From: Campylorhamphus procurvoides
Taxonomy: Eukaryota; Chordata; Aves; Passeriformes; Dendrocolaptidae
DNA: 64,000 bases
Assembly (NCBI GenBank): GCA_013396655.1
Contig: WBMV01004890.1
Span: forward strand, 1,141,025 to 1,205,024
Direction: 5' to 3'
The notes under the pieces are model-generated. The model was not told where the DNA came from, ran no database searches, and saw only the letters and a program-made list of their open reading frames with translations. How positions within the stretch are numbered: the stretch's first letter is position 1; every line of letters begins with the position of its first letter. The translations under genes and the position numbers were made by a program. Shown here one piece after another: positions 26,224-37,110 of this stretch.

Positions 26224-28010
26224 CCAGGGCTCCGTTCCTGCCTTTCCTTACTGGGCATTCACAGCCAGGGAACCAGGGAAGATAAGCCGTGTTGGGAGCA
26301 GGATGGTTTTTGTTTTATCCAGGTAAAATTGCAGTTTTAATTCACGGGGAGTAATGAATGTCTGTGAACTTGGGTTTTTAGAAATTGCTGTTAATGGGGA
26401 AGAGCAGTGGTGAAATAGCAAACTGAAACATTCCATGGGCAGGGAAGGGATCAGGGTGCTGCTAGGTCTTGAACAGAGTATATTTGTCATACTGAGAGTT
26501 TGTGATAGCTGTGACTACAGCCTGGTAGGAGCTACTTTATCCTGCATTCAGTTAATTCAGGTCAGTGTGTGAGCTAAAGCCACTCTTCTTGTCCTTGGTA
26601 ATATGTAAAGATATGATTCAGTTTTGATTAACCAATAAGTATGTTCAGGAAGGTTCCCTTATTTCCAAAGGGTGACTTAGAGCACCGGTAGCAGGTGAAG
26701 AGCACTGGTGCTAATGAAGGCTGAGTTCATTCCCCTGAGGCAGAAAGCTTTGCAAAAGCTGAGCTTTTTCCTTATTCACTCACCAAAAGAGTTGAGTGTA
26801 AATACACAGACAGGCTCAGGAAGGCAGCCTGCAGGCAGAGGGTATTTCCTTACCCACCACATGGGGGGAGAACATGGGGAGACACTGGCTGGCTGCCAGG
26901 GAGTCACACTCAGAGAAAATGGGAGTGTTGTGTTCCACAACGGGCAGTCTGGTTCCCCACGGAGAGTATGTGGAATATAAAGGGGTTTTGAGGTACTGAT
27001 CCCTACATAAAACTAACTAGAATAATAAATGTTTTTGTTGCTGCTTAAGAAGTGACCCAACCTGATATGCCTGATGAAACCAGCTTTCCTATAATGTGCT
27101 GTAAATTAAAGTATGTTTCCAGGAAACCTTGATTCATCTCATTTGACTGAATTATATTTTATTTTTTTTAATCTTGTCTGAGTATATGGTTTAGGTAGGA
27201 AGTCTTGGGCATTGAAATAATACCAGTCCTTCATTTAAGAGGAACATGGATGTTGCTAAAGAAACATAAATCCTTTATTTTACATTTGTTTTCATTTTTA
27301 ATAGGAGCTACTATTTGCTCTCAGCCTTAAATTTGCAGCTGGGATTTCTGGGGCAGGTAACTAGGCAGTAATCTAAAATCTGATTAGAGCAGGTTTAGCT
27401 TCAGTGAGAGGCTGGGGAAGTCCTTACTTTTAACAAAAAATTGTCCTTCATCTGCATGTTATCTTTTCCAATAGAAGTCTCTAAAGTTGCAGTACACAAA
27501 TAAACTTTGCTTCCAAGAATACCCTCACTAGAAAAGTAAAGTTGAAAAGGCAATTAGTGTGTCTCTTAGCTACAGTTTCATGACTTGAACTGTATTTGGC
27601 TTACTCAGTTTCCAGTAGTGACTGGTGACAAAAAGGGTGACTATGAAGCAATAAACGCCTTTCACACTGTAATTTGTGGTGATAATGATTATCTCTGCAT
27701 GTCTTCAGGTCTGCTGACAAACATCCAAAGGTTCCACGAGTTCAGATAGCTTGGGAATGAAAAGACCATGTGTTGGGTGTCATTAGGTTTAAGATCATTT
27801 GTTTGACTCCTGAAGAAACCATGCCCAGAATACAGACATGTCTATAACTCTGTACGCACATGGACACATTTATCTTAGAGAGGTGTTTTATTAATCTTAC
27901 ATGTTGCATTGAGGATCACACACAAATATCTATCGGGTCCTACCTAGCACTTGACAACAGACAGAAGGTTGACCAGTTTTCTCTCTTAGGCTTCCCTTTT
28001 TTATTTTTTT

Positions 28011-28011
28011 N
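28011..28011. other. single-N contig joint
   Basis: One N lies exactly at the boundary between the two large copies, after a T-rich end. It is the second joint of the same kind as that at 24623. Confidence 0.9.
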
Positions 28012-31000
28012 TAAAAATACGTTTATAATAATGTAATTTAATCGACTATTATGCAGTGACACAACCCCAAAACAACAGGTTTTGTGTTGGTTTTGAACTG
28101 AAATGGGTGAGAGGCTTTTCTGGTGGCAGGGTATGTCTATAATTTATTCTTCCCTGAAACATCCCAAAAGTATTCTGTCATGACATCATTTGTCTAAAAT
28201 AATAATTCTTCAGGAGGAACAGACTTTGCTGGGTTTTTACTTCCTTTTCTTGGTGCTGTAAGCACATGAAAGAAGGTGCCTGATATATTGTTCAGATCTC
28301 TAGGATTTCACCAGCAGTGGTGCTTCTCAGTCTCACATAATTCACAGAGTTTGGGAAATTTGCCACACACAGAGTGAAGTGACAGTGCTTTGTCATTTTG
28401 CACTTCAAGAAAGCAGCACAGATATCTGCCAGAGAAGAACATTCTCATTTCTTCCCTTCTTGCTCTGGGACTGACACGATTCTTTTTAATGATTTTTAAA
28501 GCTTAGGGTCTGTGTATATTTTTGCTTTAAAGAGGTATATCTAGGATGTAGATGTATACTCAAATATTTGCATTTCAACATAGATTTGATTAGTCAGCAG
28601 CTTTTCTGGTTTAAAGAACTACAATACTAATTGCTTCAGAAAAATTGGCTTGTTTTACTTGGGCAATTAAAGGTGAAGGTGTCCATGTGCCTACCATGGA
28701 ATATTCTTGTCATCCATAGATACATTCTGAGTTCAGTTGCAGTTGGCAAAAAAAGATTTGACTGCTTTGACTTCATCACAAGCATCAGATACACAGCAAA
28801 AGGACTCCTGTAACTGTTCCTACAGTTGTGATGAACTACTGCTATTGTTTTAAAATATGAATTAGTTGGAAATTACAGTTCATTATTCAGCTACTAAATT
28901 TGCAAATTTTCTGATTTGAGAAGAGATTAATTGGTCGTCTCCTATCTTTTCTTCTTCACCTACTGCACAAATTTTGCCTGTTCAGATTCTTCACTTTTTC
29001 CAACTGACGTAACCCCTTTGAACTCAGGATTCTTGAATTCTCATTTAGTCCTTCTTTAGGTAATCTGTATTCTTAGTTATTCTTCACTTGAGTATGTGCC
29101 TTTGTAAGGATTTCACCTCTTGGTGAAGAAAAACCCCCTTCAGGAAGTCAGCCTTTGTATGATATTGCATAGAATGGATGTTACAGTCCAGGTTATTATC
29201 TGATAATGTACCCAAAGCAAGTTTGTCACAAATTAGTTATAATATTTGAAATACCAGAACAGTAAGATAACAATGGACGCTGAATTACTGATTTTCTCCT
29301 TGCCCTTGTGCAGAAGTGTGAATCCAGCTATCTCCTGAAGACATACAGCTCTTTCTTTACCCAAATCTGCCTTAATGAAATTTCAGAGATAACTCATTCT
29401 TCAGTCAGACTGAACCCACACAGCTGTGGTTTTCATTGCTAATGATATACTGATTAATTTGTAAGATTCCCTTTCCATATCTTTAGATAGAAAACCAAAC
29501 ACTGCAAGATGAGATGACTGTCTAATGTTCAGGGATAAAACAGACTAGAAATGATGTCACGAGGTTTTTCAGCCCGACTCTTTTGCTTGTTGACTTGAGG
29601 CAGGTTGTGTCTTTAATTCCTGATTGCAGCCTGGTGAGGCTCAGCTGGGCTGGCCCAACTAACTCAGCTCAGCTGGGCTGGCCCAACTAACTCAGCTCAG
29701 CTGGGCTGGCCCAACTAACTCAGCTCACCTGGGCTGGCCCCAAGTAACTCAGCTCAGCTGGGCTGGCCCCAACCTGGGCTGGCCCCAACTAACTCAGCTC
29801 AGCTGGGCTGGCCCAAGTAACTCAGCTCAGCTGGGCTGGCCCAACTAACTCAGCTCAGCTGGGCTCCAGGGCTCCGTTCCTGCCTTTCCTTACTGGGCAT
29901 TCACAGCCAGGGAACCAGGGAAGATAAGCCGTGTTGGGAGCAGGATGGTTTTTGTTTTATCCAGGTAAAATTGCAGTTTTAATTCACGGGGAGTAATGAA
30001 TGTCTGTGAACTTGGGTTTTTAGAAATTGCTGTTAATGGGGAAGAGCAGTGGTGAAATAGCAAACTGAAACATTCCATGGGCAGGGAAGGGATCAGGGTG
30101 CTGCTAGGTCTTGAACAGAGTATATTTGTCATACTGAGAGTTTGTGATAGCTGTGACTACAGCCTGGTAGGAGCTACTTTATCCTGCATTCAGTTAATTC
30201 AGGTCAGTGTGTGAGCTAAAGCCACTCTTCTTGTCCTTGGTAATATGTAAAGATATGATTCAGTTTTGATTAACCAATAAGTATGTTCAGGAAGGTTCCC
30301 TTATTTCCAAAGGGTGACTTAGAGCACCGGTAGCAGGTGAAGAGCACTGGTGCTAATGAAGGCTGAGTTCATTCCCCTGAGGCAGAAAGCTTTGCAAAAG
30401 CTGAGCTTTTTCCTTATTCACTCACCAAAAGAGTTGAGTGTAAATACACAGACAGGCTCAGGAAGGCAGCCTGCAGGCAGAGGGTATTTCCTTACCCACC
30501 ACATGGGGGGAGAACATGGGGAGACACTGGCTGGCTGCCAGGGAGTCACACTCAGAGAAAATGGGAGTGTTGTGTTCCACAACGGGCAGTCTGGTTCCCC
30601 ACGGAGAGTATGTGGAATATAAAGGGGTTTTGAGGTACTGATCCCTACATAAAACTAACTAGAATAATAAATGTTTTTGTTGCTGCTTAAGAAGTGACCC
30701 AACCTGATATGCCTGATGAAACCAGCTTTCCTATAATGTGCTGTAAATTAAAGTATGTTTCCAGGAAACCTTGATTCATCTCATTTGACTGAATTATATT
30801 TTATTTTTTTTAATCTTGTCTGAGTATATGGTTTAGGTAGGAAGTCTTGGGCATTGAAATAATACCAGTCCTTCATTTAAGAGGAACATGGATGTTGCTA
30901 AAGAAACATAAATCCTTTATTTTACATTTGTTTTCATTTTTAATAGGAGCTGCTATTTGCTCTCAGCCTTAAATTTGCAGCTGGGATTTCTGGGGCAGGT

Positions 31001-31652
31001 AACTAGGCAGTAATCTAAAATCTGATTAGAGCAGGTTTAGCTTCAGTGAGAGGCTGGGGAAGTCCTTACTTTTAACAAAAAATTGTCCTTCATCTGCATG
31101 TTATCTTTTCCAATAGAAGTCTCTAAAGTTGCAGTACACAAATAAACTTTGCTTCCAAGAATACCCTCACTAGAAAAGTAAAGTTGAAAAGGCAATTAGC
31201 GTGTCTCTTAGCTACAGTTTCATGACTTGAACTGTATTTGGCTTACTCAGTTTCCAGTAGTGACTGGTGACAAAAAGGGTGACTATGAAGCAATAAACGC
31301 CTTTCACACTGTAATTTGTGGTGATAATGATTATCTCTGCATGTCTTCAGGTCTGCTGACAAACATCCAAAGGTTACACGAGTTCAGATAGCTTGGGATT
31401 GAAAAGACCATGTGTTGGGTGTCATTAGGTTTAAGATCATTTGTTTGACTCCTGAAGAAACCATGCCCAGAATATAGACATGTCCATAACTCTGTACACA
31501 CATGGACACATTTATCTTAGAGAGGTGTTTTATTAATCTTACATGTTGCATTGAGGATCACACACAAATATCTATCGGGTCCTACCTAGCACTTGACAAC
31601 AGACAGAAGGTTGACCAGTTTTCTCTCTTAGGCTTCCCTTTTTTATTTTTTT
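28012..31652 (+). repeat. large direct duplicate, copy 2 (complete)
   Basis: This is the ungapped copy of the block at 24913-28010, 3641 bases long. It runs on without a break into GGGGGCTTTC and the unique DNA leading to the exon candidate at 32022, so it is the copy anchored on the right. Differences from copy 1 lie at 30952, 31200, 31376, 31399, 31475, 31485 and 31498, about 1 percent over the final 0.7 kb and none seen before that. Confidence 0.93.
29639..29865 (+). repeat. 28-bp GC-rich minisatellite (about 8 units)
   Basis: Tandem units of 28 bp have the core CTCAGCTCAGCTGGGCTGG followed by CCCAACTAA or CCCAAGTAA. One unit has CAGCTCACCTGGG, one carries an extra C, and one has an internal partial duplication. 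Each standard unit holds a CAGCTG E-box. The 28-bp period is not a multiple of three, so the array does not encode a fixed peptide repeat. It is expected to be length-polymorphic and hard to assemble. Confidence 0.95.
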
Positions 31653-32021
31653 GGGGGCTTTCATTAATGGTTTATTAAAAAAAAATCAATATATTTTCCT
31701 CAAGATGCAAGGGAAATTATAAAACCATATTTTTGTCTTATGAGCTGGCTACACTGTATTGAAATAGGTTTGGGTGTTTTATGTTGTTTCAATCCTGTCC
31801 TTTTTTATGCATGTAGTAAAGTTTAATAAACCTTAATTAAGGGCATAATACTAAACATTGTACATTTAACTGTACTGTACATGCAAAAATAAGAGGTCAG
31901 TGAGGTGTAATAGATTGGGAAACCTCCTTTTCAGATTTGATGCCCTTTCTGCAGGGTGAGTTATTCCCCCAGCCCTGGTCAGTGTACTTTGTGACACAGG
32001 ATTCTCTGTTTGTGCTTTCAG

Positions 32022-32069
32022 GACACTAAAGCAGAGTCCAGTTCTGGTGTAGAAACTGAGGACAGAAAA
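32022..32069 (+). CDS. candidate internal coding exon (48 nt), gene not identified
   Basis: A pyrimidine-rich tract (TTCTCTGTTTGTGCTTTCAG) ends at 32021, and the donor after 32069 is AAA|GTAAGTG, close to perfect. The enclosed 48 nt are a multiple of three and only the first frame is open: DTKAESSSGVETEDRK. The other two frames stop at codons 2 and 10. The peptide is polar and charged, without a hydrophobic core, like a linker or an alternatively spliced insert in an intracellular disordered region. Entry and exit phase would both be 0, so it could be skipped without a frameshift. I do not recognise the gene. Roughly 32 kb on each side without a convincing partner would mean very long introns, as in large neuronal or adhesion genes. 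A pseudo-exon remains possible. Confidence 0.45.
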
Positions 32070-33329
32070 GTAAGTGTCTCCTTTTAATGTAATTTGTCAG
32101 GCAAATCTTCTAGGTGGATTTTGTCTTTGGTTGATTTTTTTTTAATTAAACCATGTGAAATTATGTTTTATAAAGTTTTCTAACAATAATTTTTTCTAAT
32201 GTTGAATTTTAAGTTCAATGGGGAAAAGTTGTCTTACTCTATTAAATGTACTTCTTTTAAAACTGAATAACTTCTTGTTCAGAAGGGAATTATAGTCTTA
32301 ATTTCATTCAGCTATGAACAGTTTAAAAGGCAGTTGCACTTTCTGTTCTTAATTTTCATTAATAACAAAGTTATTGTTGTGTCTTTCATGATAATGTTGG
32401 CATACCATGTTAAGTGTTTGTAAGACAGCAAGATAAAGGACTGCTTTGTCTTGCTTTATAGGTAGTAGCTTTGATACTGATTTCTTTCTTTGAAGGGATT
32501 TATTAAAAAAAATGTTTACAGTTTTATTTTTTCTGAGTGACTATAAAGTACATTTTCAGTTATGTTCTTCTCCTTATGGTAAAGACTAAGAACTAAAGGC
32601 ATCACATAGAAGCCTTCAACTAAACCCATGAAATTGTCCAAAGTAAATATGAACGCAGTTTTATGTATTTTTCTCACTGGAGAGAGTAACCTGTCCTGTT
32701 TAAAAATCTTTCTCCTGACACTCCGGAGCTGGGATCCAACTGCGGGAGACTCCACGTGTGCAGTGTATCTCTGGATCTGAGTGTGTGGCTTGGGGGTTTG
32801 GAATTAGGTGAATTATGGGAAAAGCTGTCAAGAGCCTGACGAGCTTTGGGCAGCACTTTTCTTGATGTGTTGTATTTGTTTTTCCTTTTGTTGCACCTTG
32901 CCTTTTATGTAGCAGAGGTACCAGCCTGTTGCCAGTGCACTGTTTGAGGTTTTTATTCACTGTTTCTGACAGGATGGTTTGTACCTCAGTGTGAGCTCCA
33001 GGAGCTGTGTGTGTCTCATAGTTTGTCCTGGTCCCAGGGACTGCTCTGAGTCGGAGTGGCCTCCTGGGGTCAGCATAAAGCATTGTCTAGAAAACCCCAA
33101 AATTTATTTTCTTTATTTTGGTAATTTGTGGAAGCACTTGGAAAAAATGGAAATAAACGTCTGTAGTTACATGCTAAGTTGCAGCTTTTCCCTGTGTTTG
33201 GTTCCCAAATTGAAGTTTCCCCCAACTTTAAGTGACAGCTGTACAGGGAAATAGATAACCAGTGATCATCAAATAAAGATACATCAATCTTTGTTACTGG
33301 TAATGCATTGTTTCATGTTTTGTTGAAAG
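32070..33329. other. noncoding DNA downstream of exon candidate
   Basis: The segment after the donor is T-rich near the splice site and then unremarkable. A minus-strand frame of 127 codons at 32700-33083 overlaps other frames and has no recognisable domain. Confidence 0.6.
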
Positions 33330-33560
33330 CATCAATTAAGGATTTAATGTAATTCATAAGACCTGAAGCACTGTAAATAAATATTTTTATTTCATCTATC
33401 TTAAAATCAAGACAAACTACTGCAATTAGGACATGCCTCATTAGTATCTAATAATTTGCGCTTCCATAATGGAATATACTCCTAATGAACTATATCATTA
33501 GTAATTAATGGAAAACTTTCCCACAAAATGCAAACCTGCAAGGTGCCTTTTCTTGTATTC
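33330..33560. other. candidate conserved noncoding element
   Basis: The block is dense in TAAT/ATTA cores (CATTAGTATCTAATAATTTG, CTCCTAATGAACTATATCATT, TTAGTAATTAATGG) and free of simple repeats. Several closely spaced homeodomain-type cores within about 130 bases are suggestive of an enhancer. It is inferred from texture alone. Confidence 0.33.
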
Positions 33561-35390
33561 TTTTTTTCCTGAAGTTTCTTCATCTCTAACTTCTGAAGTA
33601 GAAATTTCTGTAACAGTGACTAAAGCGCTGCCTGGAGGCGAACTCAAATTTAATAGCTGTCTTTAGTGTTCTGAAATCTATTATTCTACAAATTACAAAC
33701 TAGCATTTAGTTATTGTAACCTCTTCACCACTGTGGTCTGTCTCTCCTTCCGTTGTCTCCAACTGACCTTTTTATGTGAGGTTGTATTTATTTTCTGCAA
33801 GGATAAAAGCTCTCATTGCACATTCTGCTCTACCTGGTCTGTATTACTTTGCATCACTAACCTGCATTTACCATTGCCAACAGTGGACCAATAAATGCAT
33901 GTACCACTCATTTCTTCCCCAGTCAATGCTCTTTGCAGTGTCTGTCACACCCAAATCTTTTCTTTTTTCATTTAATTGATCTCATACCTTCATTCTGAAA
34001 TCCCAGTGTTGGATGTTTCATGAATCATGTGATGATGGAAATGTCTCAGCTTTGCCTCTCAAAGAAACATATGTAGAAACATGACCCTTAAATTTTCACA
34101 GAAGCAAACCTGTTAAAAGCATACCAAGTGTGATATTTGTAAAAATACTTTGATAGCTGAAACTAATCATGTGATGTTTTGGAATTTGAGTCATCATTTC
34201 AAAGCCTGTGGTGTTTTGGTCTTGCAGGTGCTCTCACAGATGGTTGGGTTGTTTTTCCTTCTACCCGTGTTTTCTGATATAACTGTGTGTGTTGGGCACA
34301 AACAAAATGGTTGTGCTTGAAGGGAATTAATAAGGGTATTGGCCATCTTTCCAAGAGAGAGACCATGTGGATTCCTTTGCAAGCTTTTCTTCTGCTTGAT
34401 AGAACCAAACTCTAGTCTTTGTCTCGACATCTGCTAATATGTACAGCCTTTTTGTTGTTGTTGTTCTTACATCACCATCATCTCCCATTACCAGAAAAAC
34501 ATGCCCCTAAGAAATCTTCCTAGGTAGTTTGTTTGAACAGTTAACTTTTTCTTTTTTCATATGTTTATATGGGACTTGCTTTAGACAAGAACTTTCAAAA
34601 GTATAAAAAAAAAGAAAGTGGAAATAAGATTTCTCGCCATCCTGCTCTGTGCTTGTGGTCTGAACAGAGCACAAAGGACATACCTTGTTCTATTCTGCAA
34701 TTGCATTTGTCATATCATCAAATGAATTCGTGGCAGTGCTGTGAAACCAAAACTCTGATATAAAGTTATCTCCCCCTGGCTCCCCAACCTCCCTGTTGTT
34801 ACAATTCCATCTGAAATGGAAAACTGACACCAAAAACTGAAAGGAAGTTAAGCTACGGTGACCTTTGTGCACTGGATAACTTTGTGTCAGCTGGTTTTTA
34901 CTGTGCCAGGGATGTTTTATTGCTGAGCTTTGGCTGCTTCCCCTTGTTTTAGTGCAGCTCCTGTGGCAGGGAGGGACGTGCTGGTGGTTGCTGTGATGTG
35001 CAGTGACATTGCTGCTCCTGGCAGGCAGGGCAGTGCTGTCCCCTAAGCAGCAGCTCAGCACCACCAGCCAGGGGGCTCAAGGTCACACAGGGCATCCTGC
35101 TCTGTTTGCTGCTCCTGGAGGAAAGCAGCTCATGGAGAGAACATTTTTGAGATGCATCCTGAGCTCAGAATTTTCCACTTTTGGGCTCTGAGCACAGAGG
35201 GTTTATGAGAGCAATAGAGTTTATGGGTGTGCATTAGGGCAATAACCTGATAGGGCAGTAAGTTAGAAAAGTTCCCTGTAGTGACATAATGTTTCATAAC
35301 TCCCCATTACCTTCTGTGGGATATGGGATAGGCAGTAATGCCTTTCCTTTTCTGGGCCTGCTGTGGAAAATATTTTAGCTTTTTTTCTAT
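33561..35390. other. noncoding DNA, no gene recognised
   Basis: No repeat family or coding exon was recognised. The GC-richer part at 34.9-35.2 kb has overlapping frames on both strands with no domains. Confidence 0.6.
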
Positions 35391-35402
35391 TTTTTTTTTT
35401 TT
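35391..35402 (+). repeat. T12 homopolymer
   Basis: A run of twelve T is followed by AGTACC. It directly abuts the degenerate L3/MIR-like element called next. Confidence 0.85.
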
Positions 35403-35575
35403 AGTACCTTCTGTCAGTGGATCTCAAATTACTTCACAAACAAATTAAAAACACCTATGAGGAAAGTACTTACAGTTCTATTGCTCGAGTTACATATGGG
35501 GAAATAGAAGTGTGAAGGGGAAATGTAGGCAAGGTTATAAAGTGTGTCACAAAATGAGGAGAGAAAGAAACAGCA
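35403..35575 (-). mobile_element. possible ancient L3/MIR-like interspersed repeat
   Basis: The order of blocks resembles the reverse complement of an L3/MIR-type tail as known in amniotes: GTGGATCTCAAATTACTTCAC, then AACACCTATGAGGAAAGTAC, then ATATGGGGAAATAGAAGTG, then GCAAGGTTATAAAGTGTGTCA. The last two parts parallel the familiar 'GATGGGGAAACTGAGG' and 'GCAAGGTCACACAG' motifs. The copy is heavily diverged. The 36-codon open frame it contains after the AG at 35404 is therefore judged not to be an exon. Confidence 0.45.
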
Positions 35576-35610
35576 TTGCAAGTGCTTTGTCTTTTCCATG
35601 GCTTCTTGTG

Positions 35611-35629
35611 TTTTTTTTTTTTTTTTTTT
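35611..35629 (+). repeat. T19 homopolymer
   Basis: Nineteen T are followed by AGCGATCAAATG. The T-run plus AG mimics a splice acceptor, but the frame after it closes within ten codons and no donor is seen. Confidence 0.85.
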
Positions 35630-35639
35630 AGCGATCAAA

Positions 35640-36700
35640 TGAAGATTTTTTTGTGACAGTTTAAATGGTTTTTATTGGGGAAAAGAATATTTATCTGATT
35701 TCTCTAATTTGTTCAGATTACTTGGGGAGGGAATTAATAAGGGTATCAAACAGTGAGGAGCTGATAAGCATTATGGAGGGAATGAGTCAACTGCTGGCAT
35801 CAGAGATGTGGATATGTTTATATATTGCTTCCTTTCATGGTAAGCCCATTTTTTTTTGCTGTTTAGGAGCTCTATAGCAGTGAATAAGAGTATAATTTTT
35901 ATTCCCTTGTGAAGGCATAATGCAATCTGAATAATTTGGTAGATTTTTGAGATGCCTTTTTACTCACATGAATAAAAATTAATTTTTTGATGAGAGCAGA
36001 TCACTGACTCCAACGGATTGGTAAGAAAGTGTCTAAATTATGTTTGGATATAGATTTAGAGGAACCTAAGGAAGTTTTGAACATTAATGAGCCTTCTGGT
36101 GTCTAGCAGAGGGAACAAATGGTTCCTATTTCGTCTGTCTCTTAGGCTGCTGTACAAATAGTAAGAAGTCTCATTGAACTATCACCCAGGAGCACACAGA
36201 GTAGAGAGGATTGGCCAGAGGTTCAGAAAGCAGGGGGAGTAACCCAGGAGGGAGAATAATGAGCTGTTCCAAGAATAGTATCCTCCTGTCACAGCACACC
36301 AGAGGGTTCCACTGACAGCTCAGCTCATGCAAGTCAGATTTACATGGCACTTCTTGAGTCTTCCTCAGTACAGAGCTGGAAGTTTTCATAACTTCCACAA
36401 AGGGCTAAAATTATCTGGAGGGGATTATTGTGTTTGTAGTTTGTTTGCTTGTCAGCGGAAAAGTTACTTAAAATCACAGCTGACCCATTCACAGTTATTT
36501 TAATTCAAGGTCTCTTGCACTCCAGATATCCTGAAACTCAAAAAGCTGAATCAAACTCACAGCCTAAGTTGTTTAGGCATCATTTATTGTTATTTGTACT
36601 ACTCATAGTGATATTTTTAAATCAAAGAAATGCTTTTCATTTCTTTTGCCTTAGTTTCTGTTCTTTTCAAGTAAAAGCACTAATTCTGGAAAAACAGGGA
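35640..36700. other. noncoding DNA
   Basis: No recognisable gene or repeat. The second half overlaps the start of the longest ATG-initiated frame of the window (36449-37009, 186 codons, +). That frame encodes an implausible Cys-, Leu- and Ser-rich polypeptide with no domain, and is not called as a gene. Confidence 0.6.
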
Positions 36701-37110
36701 GCCCAAAGTTGGGCTGGCACTCGGCACAGTGCATTAGTCAGCCTAATAAATATTGGCAATTGTCATGTGGGGGCACGCTGGGAAGTGCAGTGCCTGTGGT
36801 GCCATGTGGCTGCCACAGCACACAGTGCCCGTGTCTGGGTGCTCCGAGTGTCACTGCTATTACTGCTCTCTTGTTCTCGCTGTCACTGCCACGCAATTAT
36901 GGCATTTCACAACTCAAGTGATGACAGTTGCTCCTCCGTGTGTGTGTGTCTGTCTTTCCCCTTAATCCAACTCTATCTAGCAATCTGTAATTTGATAAAG
37001 TGGAATTGAAGTGACAGGCGTGACAGAAGTGCCAAAACAATAATTTGACCTCCCACTGAAGTGTCAACGTGTTCTGCTGCATGACTTTTACATATGCTGA
37101 GCACACCGAA
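36701..37110. other. candidate conserved noncoding element with TGACAG motifs
   Basis: This mixed-composition block contains AGTGACAGGCGTGACAGAAG near 37010 and GATGACAGTTG near 36920. TGACAG is the core bound by MEIS/TGIF-type TALE homeodomain proteins. CAATAATTTGACC and GCCTAATAAATATTGGC add further homeodomain-type cores. It also explains, by its low TAA/TAG density on one strand, why a 186-codon frame crosses it. The regulatory reading is inference. Confidence 0.35.

Larger units (their letters stand above)
24913..28010 (+). repeat. large direct duplicate, copy 1 (gapped)
   Basis: This block starts at TAAAAATACGTTTATAATAATG and runs to a T-rich end at 28010. It matches 28012-31652. From 24913 to 26051 the offset is 3099 bases; after the N gap at 26052-26102 the offset becomes 3642. 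The gap therefore replaces 594 bases that are present in the other copy, including the start of the minisatellite. No single-base difference was seen up to 27309; seven occur from 27310 to 27856. It was read as a probable haplotype copy and not a biological segmental duplication. Confidence 0.93.

Noticed and set aside
35403..35512. Exon-like 36-codon frame after a T12-AG acceptor
   Set aside because: The underlying sequence resembles an ancient L3/MIR-like repeat, and the frame ends in a stop without a good donor before it.
35631..35665. Frame following a T19-AG acceptor-like site
   Set aside because: The frame closes after ten codons and no donor or polyadenylation signal supports a terminal exon.
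36449..37009. 186-codon plus-strand frame, the longest ATG-initiated frame in the window
   Set aside because: It has no domain or signal peptide and an odd Cys/Leu/Ser-rich composition, and other frames of 70-86 codons overlap it on both strands. There is no promoter or polyadenylation context. A conserved noncoding block is a simpler explanation.
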